DNA from: DAOTXK01 sp034435395 | Lineage (GTDB): Bacteria; Chloroflexota; Anaerolineae; Aggregatilineales; Ch27 | DNA: 8,877 nt | NCBI GenBank assembly: GCA_034435395.1 | Contig: DAOTXK010000256.1 | Location: forward strand, 1-8,877 | Direction: 5' to 3' | Shown: piece by piece, positions 1 through 6,259 of the stretch | Layout: every line of letters begins with the position of its first letter | Numbering within the stretch: the first letter of the stretch is position 1 | The notes under the pieces: model-generated | Seen by the model: only the letters and a program-made list of their open reading frames with translations | What the model was told of the DNA's origin: nothing | The model's database searches: none | Program-made: the position numbers and the translations under genes

Positions 1-417
1 TATTACCGCTGGAATTCCGGCGTGCCCCATGTCGACGCACTGACCGGCGAACAGCTCCGGGCCAACAACGTGGTGGTGCTGGCCGTCCCGCACGCCGAGC
101 GGCCTGACCTTTTCGAGCCGGAGAGCAGCGCCTATTCGCTGGAGATTCAACTCTGGGGCACTGGATATGCCTACATCCTGCGCGACGGCCTGGTCTACCA
201 GGGCTGGTGGCAGCGCCGCGAGCGTGGGGAGACCGGCTTGCAGCTCACCTGGGGCGATAACACCCCGATCCCGCTGCATCCCGGCACTACGTGGTTTGAG
301 GTGGTGCGCGAGGGGATGCCGGGGGTGTTCATCAGCGAGGAGCGGGGGGACATGGCGGCCACAGGCACCGTCGCCGCGCCCCGCCTGTGGACGCCGACCC
401 CCACGCCGGGGCAGTAG
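1..417 (+). CDS. DUF3048 (YerB-type) protein, C-terminal part; 5' end outside the window
   Basis: The reading frame is open from base 1 to the TAG at 415-417, giving 138 residues. It begins YYRWNSGVPHVDALTG and continues NNVVVL, GTGYAYILRDG, GWWQRRE and HPGTTWFEVV. This run (YxRxxxGxPHxD, then NVVV, then a G-x-W strand and a PGxTWxxVV end) matches the C-terminal domain of the DUF3048 family, whose members include the Bacillus lipoprotein YerB. That family is usually exported and its function is unknown. The protein ends in a Pro/Thr-rich tail (TPTPTPGQ), common in exported Chloroflexota proteins. A GTG at 22 could be mistaken for the start, but the family motif already begins upstream of it, so the gene is truncated by the window edge. 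It is followed by a terminator and converges on the SH3 gene that ends at 557. The family call is from motif memory; function is unknown. Confidence 0.82.
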   Translation, partial: YYRWNSGVPHVDALTGEQLRANNVVVLAVPHAERPDLFEPESSAYSLEIQLWGTGYAYILRDGLVYQGWWQRRERGETGLQLTWGDNTPIPLHPGTTWFEVVREGMPGVFISEERGDMAATGTVAAPRLWTPTPTPGQ

Positions 418-483
418 GGGGCAGCACGTCAGGCGATGGCTGCCGGTCCTGCGTGAGCGCCGTCCCCAGGGTGAAGCAGTGTG

Positions 484-520
484 AAAACGACCGCGCAGTG
501 GTCCGACCCGGTCGTTTTTT
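484..520. terminator. Rho-independent terminator between convergent genes, probably bidirectional
   Basis: AAAACGACCG (484-493) is a perfect 10-bp inverted match to CGGTCGTTTT (509-518), with a 15-nt loop. On the plus strand the stem ends in six T's (515-520), which suits termination of the DUF3048 gene. Read on the minus strand the other arm ends in four T's, enough for weaker termination of the SH3 gene whose stop is at 557. A second small dyad, GGCAGC at 420-425 with GCTGCC at 439-444, lies just after the DUF3048 stop but has no T tract. Confidence 0.88.
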
Positions 521-556
521 GTTGGGCCAGGCTGGTGGCAGGCAGCGGCGCGCGCC

Positions 557-1276
557 TCACGGCTGGATGATGAGTGTGCAGCCGTAGGTGACGGGATCAG
601 GGCCGTAGGTGTCCGGCTGGCCGTCGCCGTTGTTGTCCAGGCCGTCGGTGATCACCCGGTTGTTGAACATCTGGGTCCATTCCAGGCGGTGCTCTCCCAC
701 GGCCACCGGACCCATATCGAATCGCCAGAAGATCTGCCAGGTGCCGCGCGCCTCGTTGAAGGCGACTTCGCTGGCGTAGGCGGCGTAGGTGCTGATCAGG
801 CGGCCATCAAAGCTGACGATTTGCAGCACCTGATCGCGGTAGTCCTCAACCAGTTGGCGGGATGCCGCTTCCCAGCCCTGCACCAGCACCACCGATTGCC
901 CGGCCTGGCCGTAGAAGGGGCCGATGTTAAAATACTCACAGCCGGGTGGCACGATGACCTGCGGGCTGGGGGGCGTGATGACCGGCAGGATAGCCGGGTC
1001 GCCATCCAGCGTGACCAGGTAGTTGGCCAGCCATACCCCCTCGCCAGTGTCAAGCACCGCCAGGTACCAGTCCCCGTCGGCGGTGCGCCCGGCCAGGGTC
1101 AGCCGGTCGCCCTGCGCGGCCTGGGCGACCACCGCGCCGCTGGCGGACGGCGTTTCCCGCAGGTACGCCGTGGCAAAAATGACGGTGGCCGACAATGTGG
1201 GGGAATTGCCCTGGGCGGAGGCCGGAGCGGCCGCCGCGAGCAGCAGCAGGGTCAGGACAGCCAGCGTTTTTTTCAC
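557..1276 (-). CDS. Secreted protein: one bacterial SH3 domain plus a Cys-flanked C-terminal domain with a calcium-loop-like motif
   Basis: The protein has 239 residues with a GTG start. The start is supported by GGGAGAGG at 1281-1288 and by an immediate signal peptide (MKKTLAVLTLLLLAAAAPASA, cut after about residue 21). Residues 31-90 form one SH3b-type module: AYLRETPSASG, then GDRLTLAGRTADGDWYLAV, then GVWLANYLVTL. After a Pro-rich linker (TPPSPQVIVPP) comes a domain of about 127 residues that I do not recognise. It is rich in Trp, Tyr and Phe and bounded by the only two cysteines of the mature protein, C113 and C233, which could form a disulfide. Near its end, D214-N-N-G-D-G-Q-P-D222 has the DxNxDG spacing of a calcium-binding loop. 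This is the last gene of the SH3 trio, 66 bp after the previous stop, with no promoter evident in that gap. Export and the SH3 module are well supported. The ligand is unknown; cell-wall binding is a family-level guess. Confidence 0.85.
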   Translation of the reverse strand: MKKTLAVLTLLLLAAAAPASAQGNSPTLSATVIFATAYLRETPSASGAVVAQAAQGDRLTLAGRTADGDWYLAVLDTGEGVWLANYLVTLDGDPAILPVITPPSPQVIVPPGCEYFNIGPFYGQAGQSVVLVQGWEAASRQLVEDYRDQVLQIVSFDGRLISTYAAYASEVAFNEARGTWQIFWRFDMGPVAVGEHRLEWTQMFNNRVITDGLDNNGDGQPDTYGPDPVTYGCTLIIQP

Positions 1277-1342
1277 GGAACCTCTCCCGGTGGCAGCAAT
1301 GCCGATGATTGACCTGAGCGGCAGGGGACGATTGTAGCGGGG

Positions 1343-2323
1343 TTACGGGGGAGCGACAACCGCCAGCGACTGGACCGCGCCGCGCGGGAGGCGGACCACC
1401 TGGCGGCTGATCCACGCCAGGCGGCCATCTGGCGTCACCATGAGCAGCCACTCCTGGCTGTGGTCGCGCCCGATAATGGGGAAGGCAGTGCCCTGGGCCA
1501 GCCGTCCGATGATTGGCGCGTTGGCCGATGGGGTTGACCGCAGGTTAGCGCCCCTGTTTTGTATGGCCTGTGGCAGCCGCACCTGTCCCTGAGCAGCGAC
1601 CGGCAGCGGCTCCACCTGTTCGCGCGCTGCCCATCCGGTCCCGCCCTCCGGCGTGCGCAGACGGTACCAGTCGCCGTCGGGCGTGATTTCCTCCACGACG
1701 GCGACCGTGTTCGCTTCCAGGGTGGCGGGGGGATCGTCCCCGTCGCCCGCCGCCGGGCGCAGGGACAGCCGCTCATCGGCGATGACGCGGTAGACCTCGA
1801 AGTGCCGGGCCGGCGCCCAGCCAGTGAGACCGGGTGCCGCCCAGACGTGCTGCCATTCCTGCCCGTCGACCGTGGCAGCTTCGAAGGCCCAGGCTTCGCG
1901 CTCCGGCGGCAGGGTGAGCACAAAGGCGGCGTCGAGCGCCGGGGCCGCCCGCAGGGCCACGCCATTGACCGTCACCAGCAAGGCGACCTCGCTGAGGGCG
2001 GCGGCGGGAATCCAGCCGGTCACCTGGCGGCCATCCCCGCGCACCTCGCGCCACTGCTCGTCGGGGGCCGTGGAGACCTGCCAGACGAGCGACCCGGCAG
2101 GAAGGCGGCCCTGCTCAGCAGATTCGACGGAGGGCGCTCCTCGTAGGGCCGTATCTTCGCGGACCACCCAGCGCTGCGAGATCGGCGGCGCGTTTCCCTG
2201 GGCCAGCGTGCGCCCAGGAGAGGAAACGGCCAGTCCACCGATGACCAGGCCGCATGCCAACCGGATAAGGAACGGGACCAGTGCCCCGAGACGAGAGGCA
2301 CTGTTCGGCGGTCGGGTGCGCAT
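1343..2323 (-). CDS. Secreted protein with four bacterial SH3-like repeats
   Basis: This 326-residue protein starts at ATG 2321-2323. The ATG overlaps the TGA of the preceding gene by one base (TGATG), and there is no purine-rich Shine-Dalgarno, so translation is probably coupled. A TTG directly before the ATG would add one residue. The N terminus is long and basic, followed by a hydrophobic stretch (about residues 12-35) and a cleavage-like LAQG at 40-43. Four SH3b-like repeats follow at about 52-112, 115-178, 178-237 and 250-313. Each shows an LR-x-x-P entry, a W-x-x-V/L strand and a G-W exit (TGWIPAAAL, TGWAPARHF, TGWAAREQV, LAWISRQVV). No enzymatic domain is present. The last repeat is clearly related to the last repeat of the gene before it, so the two arose by duplication. 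Such repeats usually bind peptidoglycan or partner proteins, but nothing here fixes the ligand. Confidence 0.85.
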   Translation of the reverse strand: MRTRPPNSASRLGALVPFLIRLACGLVIGGLAVSSPGRTLAQGNAPPISQRWVVREDTALRGAPSVESAEQGRLPAGSLVWQVSTAPDEQWREVRGDGRQVTGWIPAAALSEVALLVTVNGVALRAAPALDAAFVLTLPPEREAWAFEAATVDGQEWQHVWAAPGLTGWAPARHFEVYRVIADERLSLRPAAGDGDDPPATLEANTVAVVEEITPDGDWYRLRTPEGGTGWAAREQVEPLPVAAQGQVRLPQAIQNRGANLRSTPSANAPIIGRLAQGTAFPIIGRDHSQEWLLMVTPDGRLAWISRQVVRLPRGAVQSLAVVAPP

Positions 2324-3237
2324 CAAGGGACGAGGATGGCGAGCGACCCAATACCCACCCCTGGCTCCAGTTCCACCAGGCCGCTGGAAATCCAGGCCAG
2401 TTGGCCCCTGGCGGACGATACCAGGAGCCAGCGGCCATTGGCGTCGCGGCCCGCCACCCAGACTTCCTCGCCGTTAGCGATGGTGCCCGGCGACAGGGCG
2501 TCGATGGCTGGCAGCGACCGCAGGTTGGCCATCTCGCTGCCGCTGAGCGCGATCACGCCTCTCACCGCCTGATCGGTGCGGACGAACTGATTGATAGGTG
2601 CCCAGCCGGTCTCCCCAGCGCCGCTCTGCACGCGAATCCAGCGCCCGCCGGGCAGGGTATCTTTGACGAAAACGGGCGTCATCTGGCTGAGCGTGGCGGT
2701 GGGCAGGCCGGCGCTGCTATCGGGCCAGTTGTAGAGCACCACATTGTTCTCTGCCGCCACGCCATAATCGAAGCGCAGCAACTGGGTTTCCATCCAGCCC
2801 GTCTGGCCGTCAGGGGCCAGGACCCGCGACCATTCGCCGGTCTCGTCCGTCTGGAGGATCAGCACCTCGGCGTTCTCCTCCACGCCGGTGACATAGTTGA
2901 TCGGGTCATTTGGCGCTTCAAACAGCACCAGGGTGCGGACGGTCCGGGCGCGGCTGAGGGGGGTGAAGTGCAACGCGCGGCCCCAGCCCAACATCCCGTC
3001 GGCAGTTTCCACCTGGAACCAGCCACCGCTGGTGTCAATGTCGCGCAGGCCGACCTGCATGCTTTCGGATAGAGCGGTAACGAAGCCGCCCGCGTGGGAA
3101 GGGGCATCGCGCAGGACGGTCCGTTCAACGTTCACCACTGCCTGGGGCACGTTGGTGTTCTGGGCGGCGACCATCGGAGCACCAAGCACGATCGCTGATA
3201 GGATCGAAACGATCAGGAGCACGTTACGCTGTTTCAC
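2323..3237 (-). CDS. Secreted protein with four bacterial SH3-like repeats, first gene of the SH3 trio
   Basis: I place the start at GTG 3235-3237, giving 304 residues. The frame is open to a GTG at 3273, but that codon falls on the predicted transcription start of the promoter at 3280-3309. The inner GTG has a strong AGGGGG (3244-3249) 6 nt upstream and directly yields a clean signal peptide (MKQRNVLLIVSILSAIVLG...VAAQ, cut near residue 25). Four SH3b-like repeats follow at about 33-93, 98-156, 157-220 and 225-290. Their exits are LGWGRALHF, TGWMETQLL, TGWAPINQF and LAWISSGLV. There is no catalytic domain and no anchor motif, so the product is probably free in the periplasm or exported and may bind the cell wall (family inference). 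The stop overlaps the next start by one base. Confidence 0.85.
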   Translation of the reverse strand: MKQRNVLLIVSILSAIVLGAPMVAAQNTNVPQAVVNVERTVLRDAPSHAGGFVTALSESMQVGLRDIDTSGGWFQVETADGMLGWGRALHFTPLSRARTVRTLVLFEAPNDPINYVTGVEENAEVLILQTDETGEWSRVLAPDGQTGWMETQLLRFDYGVAAENNVVLYNWPDSSAGLPTATLSQMTPVFVKDTLPGGRWIRVQSGAGETGWAPINQFVRTDQAVRGVIALSGSEMANLRSLPAIDALSPGTIANGEEVWVAGRDANGRWLLVSSARGQLAWISSGLVELEPGVGIGSLAILVP

Positions 3238-3240
3238 GGT

Positions 3241-3249
3241 CTTCCCCCT
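3241..3249 (-). promoter_or_regulatory. Ribosome binding site that fixes the start of the first SH3 gene
   Basis: The minus strand reads AGGGGGAAG, then ACC, then GTG at 3237. The purine run is correctly spaced for the inner GTG and cannot serve the GTG at 3273. It decides between the 304-residue and 316-residue versions of the protein. Confidence 0.7.
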
Positions 3250-3279
3250 GGATGTCTGGATAAAGCTGCACACAAAAAC

Positions 3280-3309
3280 ATTATATGCAATTAATGGTCA
3301 CTCTAGCAA
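3280..3309 (-). promoter_or_regulatory. Internal sigma70-type promoter for the SH3-repeat trio
   Basis: On the minus strand, TTGCTA (3304-3309) is followed by an 18-bp spacer and a perfect TATAAT (3280-3285). Transcription should begin near 3273, giving a leader of about 36 nt before the GTG at 3237. The -35 box lies inside the last codons of the upstream substrate-binding protein gene, and that gene's stop (3298-3300) falls in the spacer. No terminator separates the genes, so read-through from the tgt promoter may add to expression. Confidence 0.72.
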
Positions 3310-4113
3310 TGGGCGGTACCGGCGGGCGACCACCGCCTGTCCGCCGGCGTTCTGCATCCAGGCGAAAAAAGCCCGGTACGCGCCCTGCGGCTCCTGGGCG
3401 CCGATCACCACGATCGGGACCTGGAAGGGATAGTCGTTGTGATCGGTCAGCAGCGGCTGCCGGCCATCAATCGCCAGCGGGCGCACGCTGGCATCGATCA
3501 GCCCCAGGGAAATGTAGCCGATAGCGCCGCGATCGTCGCCGACGATCTGGAGAACAGCGGCGCTGGAAGTGGCCAGACGAGCGTTGAGCGTGACCGGGCG
3601 ATCACCCAGGGCCAGCCTCTGGAAAGCCAGCCGCGTGCCGGAACTGGCTTCCCGGCTGACGACCGTGATCGCCTGCTCTTCGCCGCCGAGGGCCGCCCAG
3701 CTCACTATACGGCCCTGGTAGATGGCCTGGAGTTGCGCGGCGCTCAACTCGCGGACCGGGTTGGTCGGATGCACGACCACGGCGATCTGATCTTGAGCGA
3801 TAGGGGCGGCCCAGAGGGGCGAGTCGTCCGGCCAGAAATGCGTGAGGCCATACCGGGGGCCGCCAGCGGTCGGCTGGCTGATGGTCCTGATCAGGTCGGC
3901 ATAGCTGGTGGCGGACAGCCGAAAGGCGAAACGGGTTTCGGGATGTTCTTGCTGGTAGGCTGCGGCCAGATCGTGCAGCAGCGGTGTGGTCGCCTCCGTA
4001 CTCGCCAGGTAAAGGGCGATTGTTTCCGGCGTGGGGGTGACGCTCAGCAGAGGAGGGTGACAGCCAGCCAGGATCACTGCCAGGATGACCAGCGCACGCC
4101 TGCCCCGCCTCAT
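3298..4113 (-). CDS. PstS-like (phosphate-type) substrate-binding lipoprotein, orphan
   Basis: The product is a 271-residue periplasmic-binding-protein-like lipoprotein, probably anchored by lipid at C18. The lipobox is LAGC (15-18) after a short basic and hydrophobic leader (MRRGRRALVILAVI). Family landmarks are PIAQDQIAVVVHPTNPV (104-120), LSAAQLQAIYQGRIVSWAALGG (123-144), SREASSGTR (153-161), AIGYISLGL (197-205) and a C-terminal YPFQVPIVV strand. SREASSGTR corresponds to the SSGT loop that holds phosphate oxygens in PstS. The second anion-binding region is atypical: where many PstS proteins have a D-I-G-x-x-S/A-R stretch, this one reads YGLTHFWPDDSP, so the ligand is uncertain. No pstC, pstA or pstB permease or ATPase gene is adjacent. 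The ATG lies 6 nt after the uppP stop, which indicates co-transcription. Confidence 0.86.
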   Translation of the reverse strand: MRRGRRALVILAVILAGCHPPLLSVTPTPETIALYLASTEATTPLLHDLAAAYQQEHPETRFAFRLSATSYADLIRTISQPTAGGPRYGLTHFWPDDSPLWAAPIAQDQIAVVVHPTNPVRELSAAQLQAIYQGRIVSWAALGGEEQAITVVSREASSGTRLAFQRLALGDRPVTLNARLATSSAAVLQIVGDDRGAIGYISLGLIDASVRPLAIDGRQPLLTDHNDYPFQVPIVVIGAQEPQGAYRAFFAWMQNAGGQAVVARRYRPLLE

Positions 4114-4119
4114 CGCCGG

Positions 4120-4944
4120 CTACCGTCCCAGCCAGGCGGCCAGCAGGCTCAACAGGCTGGCCACCGTACAGTACACCGCAAACACGTAGAGTCGATGCTG
4201 GCGCAGATGGGTCAACAAGAAGGCGATGGACAGATAGCCGATCGCGGCAGCACCCGCGAAGCCAGCCAGCAGCAGCGGAAGCTGACTGGCGACATTGCCG
4301 TAACGGAACATCTCCAGCCCGGCCAGGAGACCCGCTCCCAGGATGGCAGGCGCGCCAAGCAAAAAGCTGAAACGGGCCGCGTCCGTGCGGTTGATGCCCC
4401 GGTACAACCCGGCGGCAATGGTGCTGCCGGAGCGCGAGACGCCGGGAAATATCGCCAGCATCTGCGCCAGCCCGACAAACAGCGCATCCTGCCAGGTCAT
4501 CTGGTCTGCTGTGCGTCTTTTTTGAGCGGTTGCGGTTTTCCGTTCGCTGAAGATGAGCATCAGGGCCGTCACCAACAGGAGGGCCGCTGCCTCCACCGGC
4601 TGTTGGAAGGCTGCTTCCACCTGCCGGGCGAACAGCGTGCCAAACACGCCTATCGGTACCGAGCCGATGACCAGGAGGGCAAACAGACGCCCGTCGGGGT
4701 CTTGCCGTGAGCGCGTGCGCAGCAGTTGAACACCTCCTCTCATGATGCGCTTCCAGTCGTCGCGGAAGTACAGCAAGACCGCGCACAAAGTGCCCAGATG
4801 GGCGGCCACGCTGAAGACCAGGTCTGGTGGCACAGGCCAGCCCAGCCACCACGGGGTCAGCACGAGATGTCCGGAACTGGAAACGGGCAGGAATTCGGTA
4901 GCCCCCTGTACGATGCCAAGAATGATGGCCTGGATGATGTCCAA
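4120..4944 (-). CDS. uppP: Undecaprenyl-diphosphate phosphatase UppP (BacA)
   Basis: This integral membrane enzyme removes one phosphate from undecaprenyl diphosphate, recycling the lipid carrier of peptidoglycan and other surface polymers. It often confers bacitracin tolerance. The signatures are QGATEFLPVSSSGH (13-26) and PGVSRSGST (167-175), with E17, H26 and R171 at the family's catalytic positions. AAHLGTLCAVLLYFRDDW (48-64) and several hydrophobic helices also fit. I prefer the TTG start at 4942-4944 because it gives the usual short N terminus (MDIIQAIILGIVQG) and a typical total of 274 residues, with AAAGGGA (4954-4960) 9 nt upstream. The frame also allows GTG at 4966-4968 and GTG at 4987-4989, the latter directly abutting the tgt stop (TGAGTG) but without a Shine-Dalgarno. 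It lies between tgt and the PstS-like gene in one transcript. Confidence 0.95.
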   Translation of the reverse strand: MDIIQAIILGIVQGATEFLPVSSSGHLVLTPWWLGWPVPPDLVFSVAAHLGTLCAVLLYFRDDWKRIMRGGVQLLRTRSRQDPDGRLFALLVIGSVPIGVFGTLFARQVEAAFQQPVEAAALLLVTALMLIFSERKTATAQKRRTADQMTWQDALFVGLAQMLAIFPGVSRSGSTIAAGLYRGINRTDAARFSFLLGAPAILGAGLLAGLEMFRYGNVASQLPLLLAGFAGAAAIGYLSIAFLLTHLRQHRLYVFAVYCTVASLLSLLAAWLGR

Positions 4945-4989
4945 TGGTAGCGATCCCTTTCCCGCCACGGCTCTGTCGGTGAGAAACAC

Positions 4990-6135
4990 TCAATGGGAAA
5001 ACGCCGTCGGCAGGGCGTGCGGCCGCGCCTGCCCAACCGGCTTGTAGGTTTCCAGGAAGGCGGTGGCATACGCGGCGAACATCCCGGTAAGGATTGCCCG
5101 GCGCATCTCGTTCATCAGCGTCTGCAACAGGTGAATGTTGTGGATGGTCAGGAGTGTATGCCCCAGTATCTCGTTGGCTTTCACCAGGTGGCGGATGTAG
5201 GCTCGCGAGAACGTGGTGCAGGCATAACAGGCACATCCTGACTCGATGGGTTGGGGGTCGGCGGCGAAGCGGGCATTGCGCATGTTGAGGCGACCCCGGC
5301 GGGTCAGCGCTGCGCCGTTGCGGGCGATCCGCGTGGGGAGCACGCAGTCAAAAATGTCGATGCCCCGCGCCACCCCGTGGACCAGGTCCTCCGGGCTGCC
5401 GACGCCCATCAGGTAACGGGGCTTGTCCGCGGGCAGGAGCAGCAGCGTATGATCCAGCGTGGCATACATCTCCTCCTTGGTCTCGCCCACCGCCAGGCCG
5501 CCGATAGCGTAGCCGGGGAAGTTGTAAGCGCCCAATATCCGGGCGGACTCTTCGCGCAGATCGGGGTAGATGCCACCCTGCACGATCCCAAACAATGCCT
5601 GGTCATGGCGGGTTTTGGCCGCCTGACAACGCGCCGCCCAGGCATGCGTCCGGGCGAGGGCCGCTTCTACAGCGGCGCGGTCGTTGGAGATGGAGCACTC
5701 ATCGAAACACATGATGATGTCGGCCCCGAGGTTTTCCTGAATCTCGACCGATCGTTCCGGCGTGAAGCGGTGCTGGCTGCCGTCAAGGTGGGAGATGAAG
5801 GTCACGCCGTCCTCATCAATCTGGCGGTTGCTGGCCAGGCTGAACACCTGAAACCCTCCGGAATCGGTGAGGAGAGGCCCGCTCCAGGCCATGAAACGGC
5901 CCAGCCCGCCCAGATCGCGGATGAGCTCGTCCCCAGGGCGGAGGTAAAGATGGTAGGTGTTGGCCAGCACCAACGACACGCCCAGTTCGCGCAGGTCGCG
6001 GGGGCTGACGGCTTTAACCGTCCCCTGGGTCCCCACCGGGGCGAAGACCGGGGTCGGGATCGTGCCGTGCGGCGTGGTGAACAGGCCCGCGCGCGCGCCG
6101 CCGTCCTGTGCTTCCAGGGTGAAAACAAAACTCAT
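4990..6135 (-). CDS. tgt: Bacterial tRNA-guanine transglycosylase (queuine/preQ1 tRNA-ribosyltransferase)
   Basis: This cytoplasmic enzyme exchanges G34 of the GUN-anticodon tRNAs (Asp, Asn, His, Tyr) for preQ1, the committed step that puts queuosine into tRNA. At 381 residues it is close to the E. coli enzyme (375). The acid/base D91 sits in LTDSGGFQVFSL, base recognition in CFDEC (143-147), GIVQGG (183-188) and GGLAVGE (212-218). The nucleophile D263 sits in FDCVLPTRIARNG. The zinc ligands are C301, C303, C306 and H332 (CACYACTTFSRAYIRHL ... IHN). The Val in GGLAVGE is the bacterial form, associated with preQ1 rather than queuine. The start is ATG 6133-6135, with GGAGAG (6143-6148) 7 nt upstream. 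The frame runs on to 6261, but that extension crosses the promoter and has no family match. No other queuosine gene (queA, queG) is visible in the window. Confidence 0.97.
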   Translation of the reverse strand: MSFVFTLEAQDGGARAGLFTTPHGTIPTPVFAPVGTQGTVKAVSPRDLRELGVSLVLANTYHLYLRPGDELIRDLGGLGRFMAWSGPLLTDSGGFQVFSLASNRQIDEDGVTFISHLDGSQHRFTPERSVEIQENLGADIIMCFDECSISNDRAAVEAALARTHAWAARCQAAKTRHDQALFGIVQGGIYPDLREESARILGAYNFPGYAIGGLAVGETKEEMYATLDHTLLLLPADKPRYLMGVGSPEDLVHGVARGIDIFDCVLPTRIARNGAALTRRGRLNMRNARFAADPQPIESGCACYACTTFSRAYIRHLVKANEILGHTLLTIHNIHLLQTLMNEMRRAILTGMFAAYATAFLETYKPVGQARPHALPTAFSH

Positions 6136-6142
6136 CCGTGTG

Positions 6143-6148
6143 CTCTCC
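6143..6148 (-). promoter_or_regulatory. Ribosome binding site fixing the tgt start
   Basis: GGAGAG on the minus strand lies 7 nt before the ATG at 6133-6135. It supports the 381-residue Tgt over the longer frame that begins at 6261. Confidence 0.75.
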
Positions 6149-6163
6149 GAAATACAAGCGCCC

Positions 6164-6192
6164 ATTATAGCCAGAACGTTTATGCGGCCCAA
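6164..6192 (-). promoter_or_regulatory. Sigma70-type promoter for tgt-uppP-PstS-like operon
   Basis: On the minus strand, TTGGGC (6187-6192) is followed by a 17-bp spacer and a perfect TATAAT (6164-6169). Initiation near 6157 would leave a leader of about 22 nt containing the tgt ribosome binding site. It is divergent from the promoter at 6223-6252, with 30 bp between the two -35 boxes. Confidence 0.75.
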
Positions 6193-6200
6193 GTCCGCCA

Positions 6201-6232
6201 GAGCCGCTGCTCTCCCCCCGTCTTGGCGGCTC
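6201..6232. repeat. Inverted repeat between the divergent promoters, possible operator
   Basis: GAGCCGC (6201-6207) is inverted as GCGGCTC (6226-6232) with an 18-nt gap. The right arm overlaps the -35 box of the plus-strand promoter, and the left arm is 8 bp upstream of the tgt -35. The placement suits a regulator shared by both promoters, but 7-bp GC-rich dyads arise readily by chance here. Confidence 0.25.
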
Positions 6233-6252
6233 CAGAGGGACGATGTTATACT
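6223..6252 (+). promoter_or_regulatory. Extended -10 promoter for the MurF-Alr fusion; predicts a leaderless mRNA
   Basis: TTGGCG (6223-6228) is followed by an 18-bp spacer and TATACT (6247-6252), with TG at 6244-6245 forming an extended -10 (TGTTATACT). The -10 ends 7 nt before the ATG at 6260, so transcription should start at or within one base of the start codon. The intervening bases, GCCTGGC, contain no Shine-Dalgarno. Confidence 0.68.
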
Positions 6253-6259
6253 GCCTGGC

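Noticed and set aside
1277..1342. A terminator or promoter in the 66-bp gap between the second and third SH3 genes
   Set aside because: There is only a 4-bp stem (GGCA/TGCC) with no T tract and no convincing -10/-35 pair on the minus strand, so co-transcription is more likely.
2324..2326. TTG as the start of the second SH3 gene
   Set aside because: It adds only one residue; the ATG one codon later forms the usual TGATG stop-start overlap. It cannot be excluded.
3439..4710. A 423-codon plus-strand open frame
   Set aside because: It is antisense to uppP and the PstS-like gene with no recognisable domain, and its composition is that of a reverse-strand shadow.
3602..5236. A 544-codon minus-strand open frame
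   Set aside because: It is a frame-shifted shadow of the tgt end, uppP and the PstS-like gene, all of which have clear families. It is low-complexity in Arg, Pro, Gly and Ala, as expected from GC-rich DNA.
5957..6259. A 101-codon N-terminal extension of the MurF-Alr frame
   Set aside because: It lies antisense to the 5' end of tgt and across both divergent promoters, has no MurF similarity, and MurF-like sequence begins right after ATG 6260.
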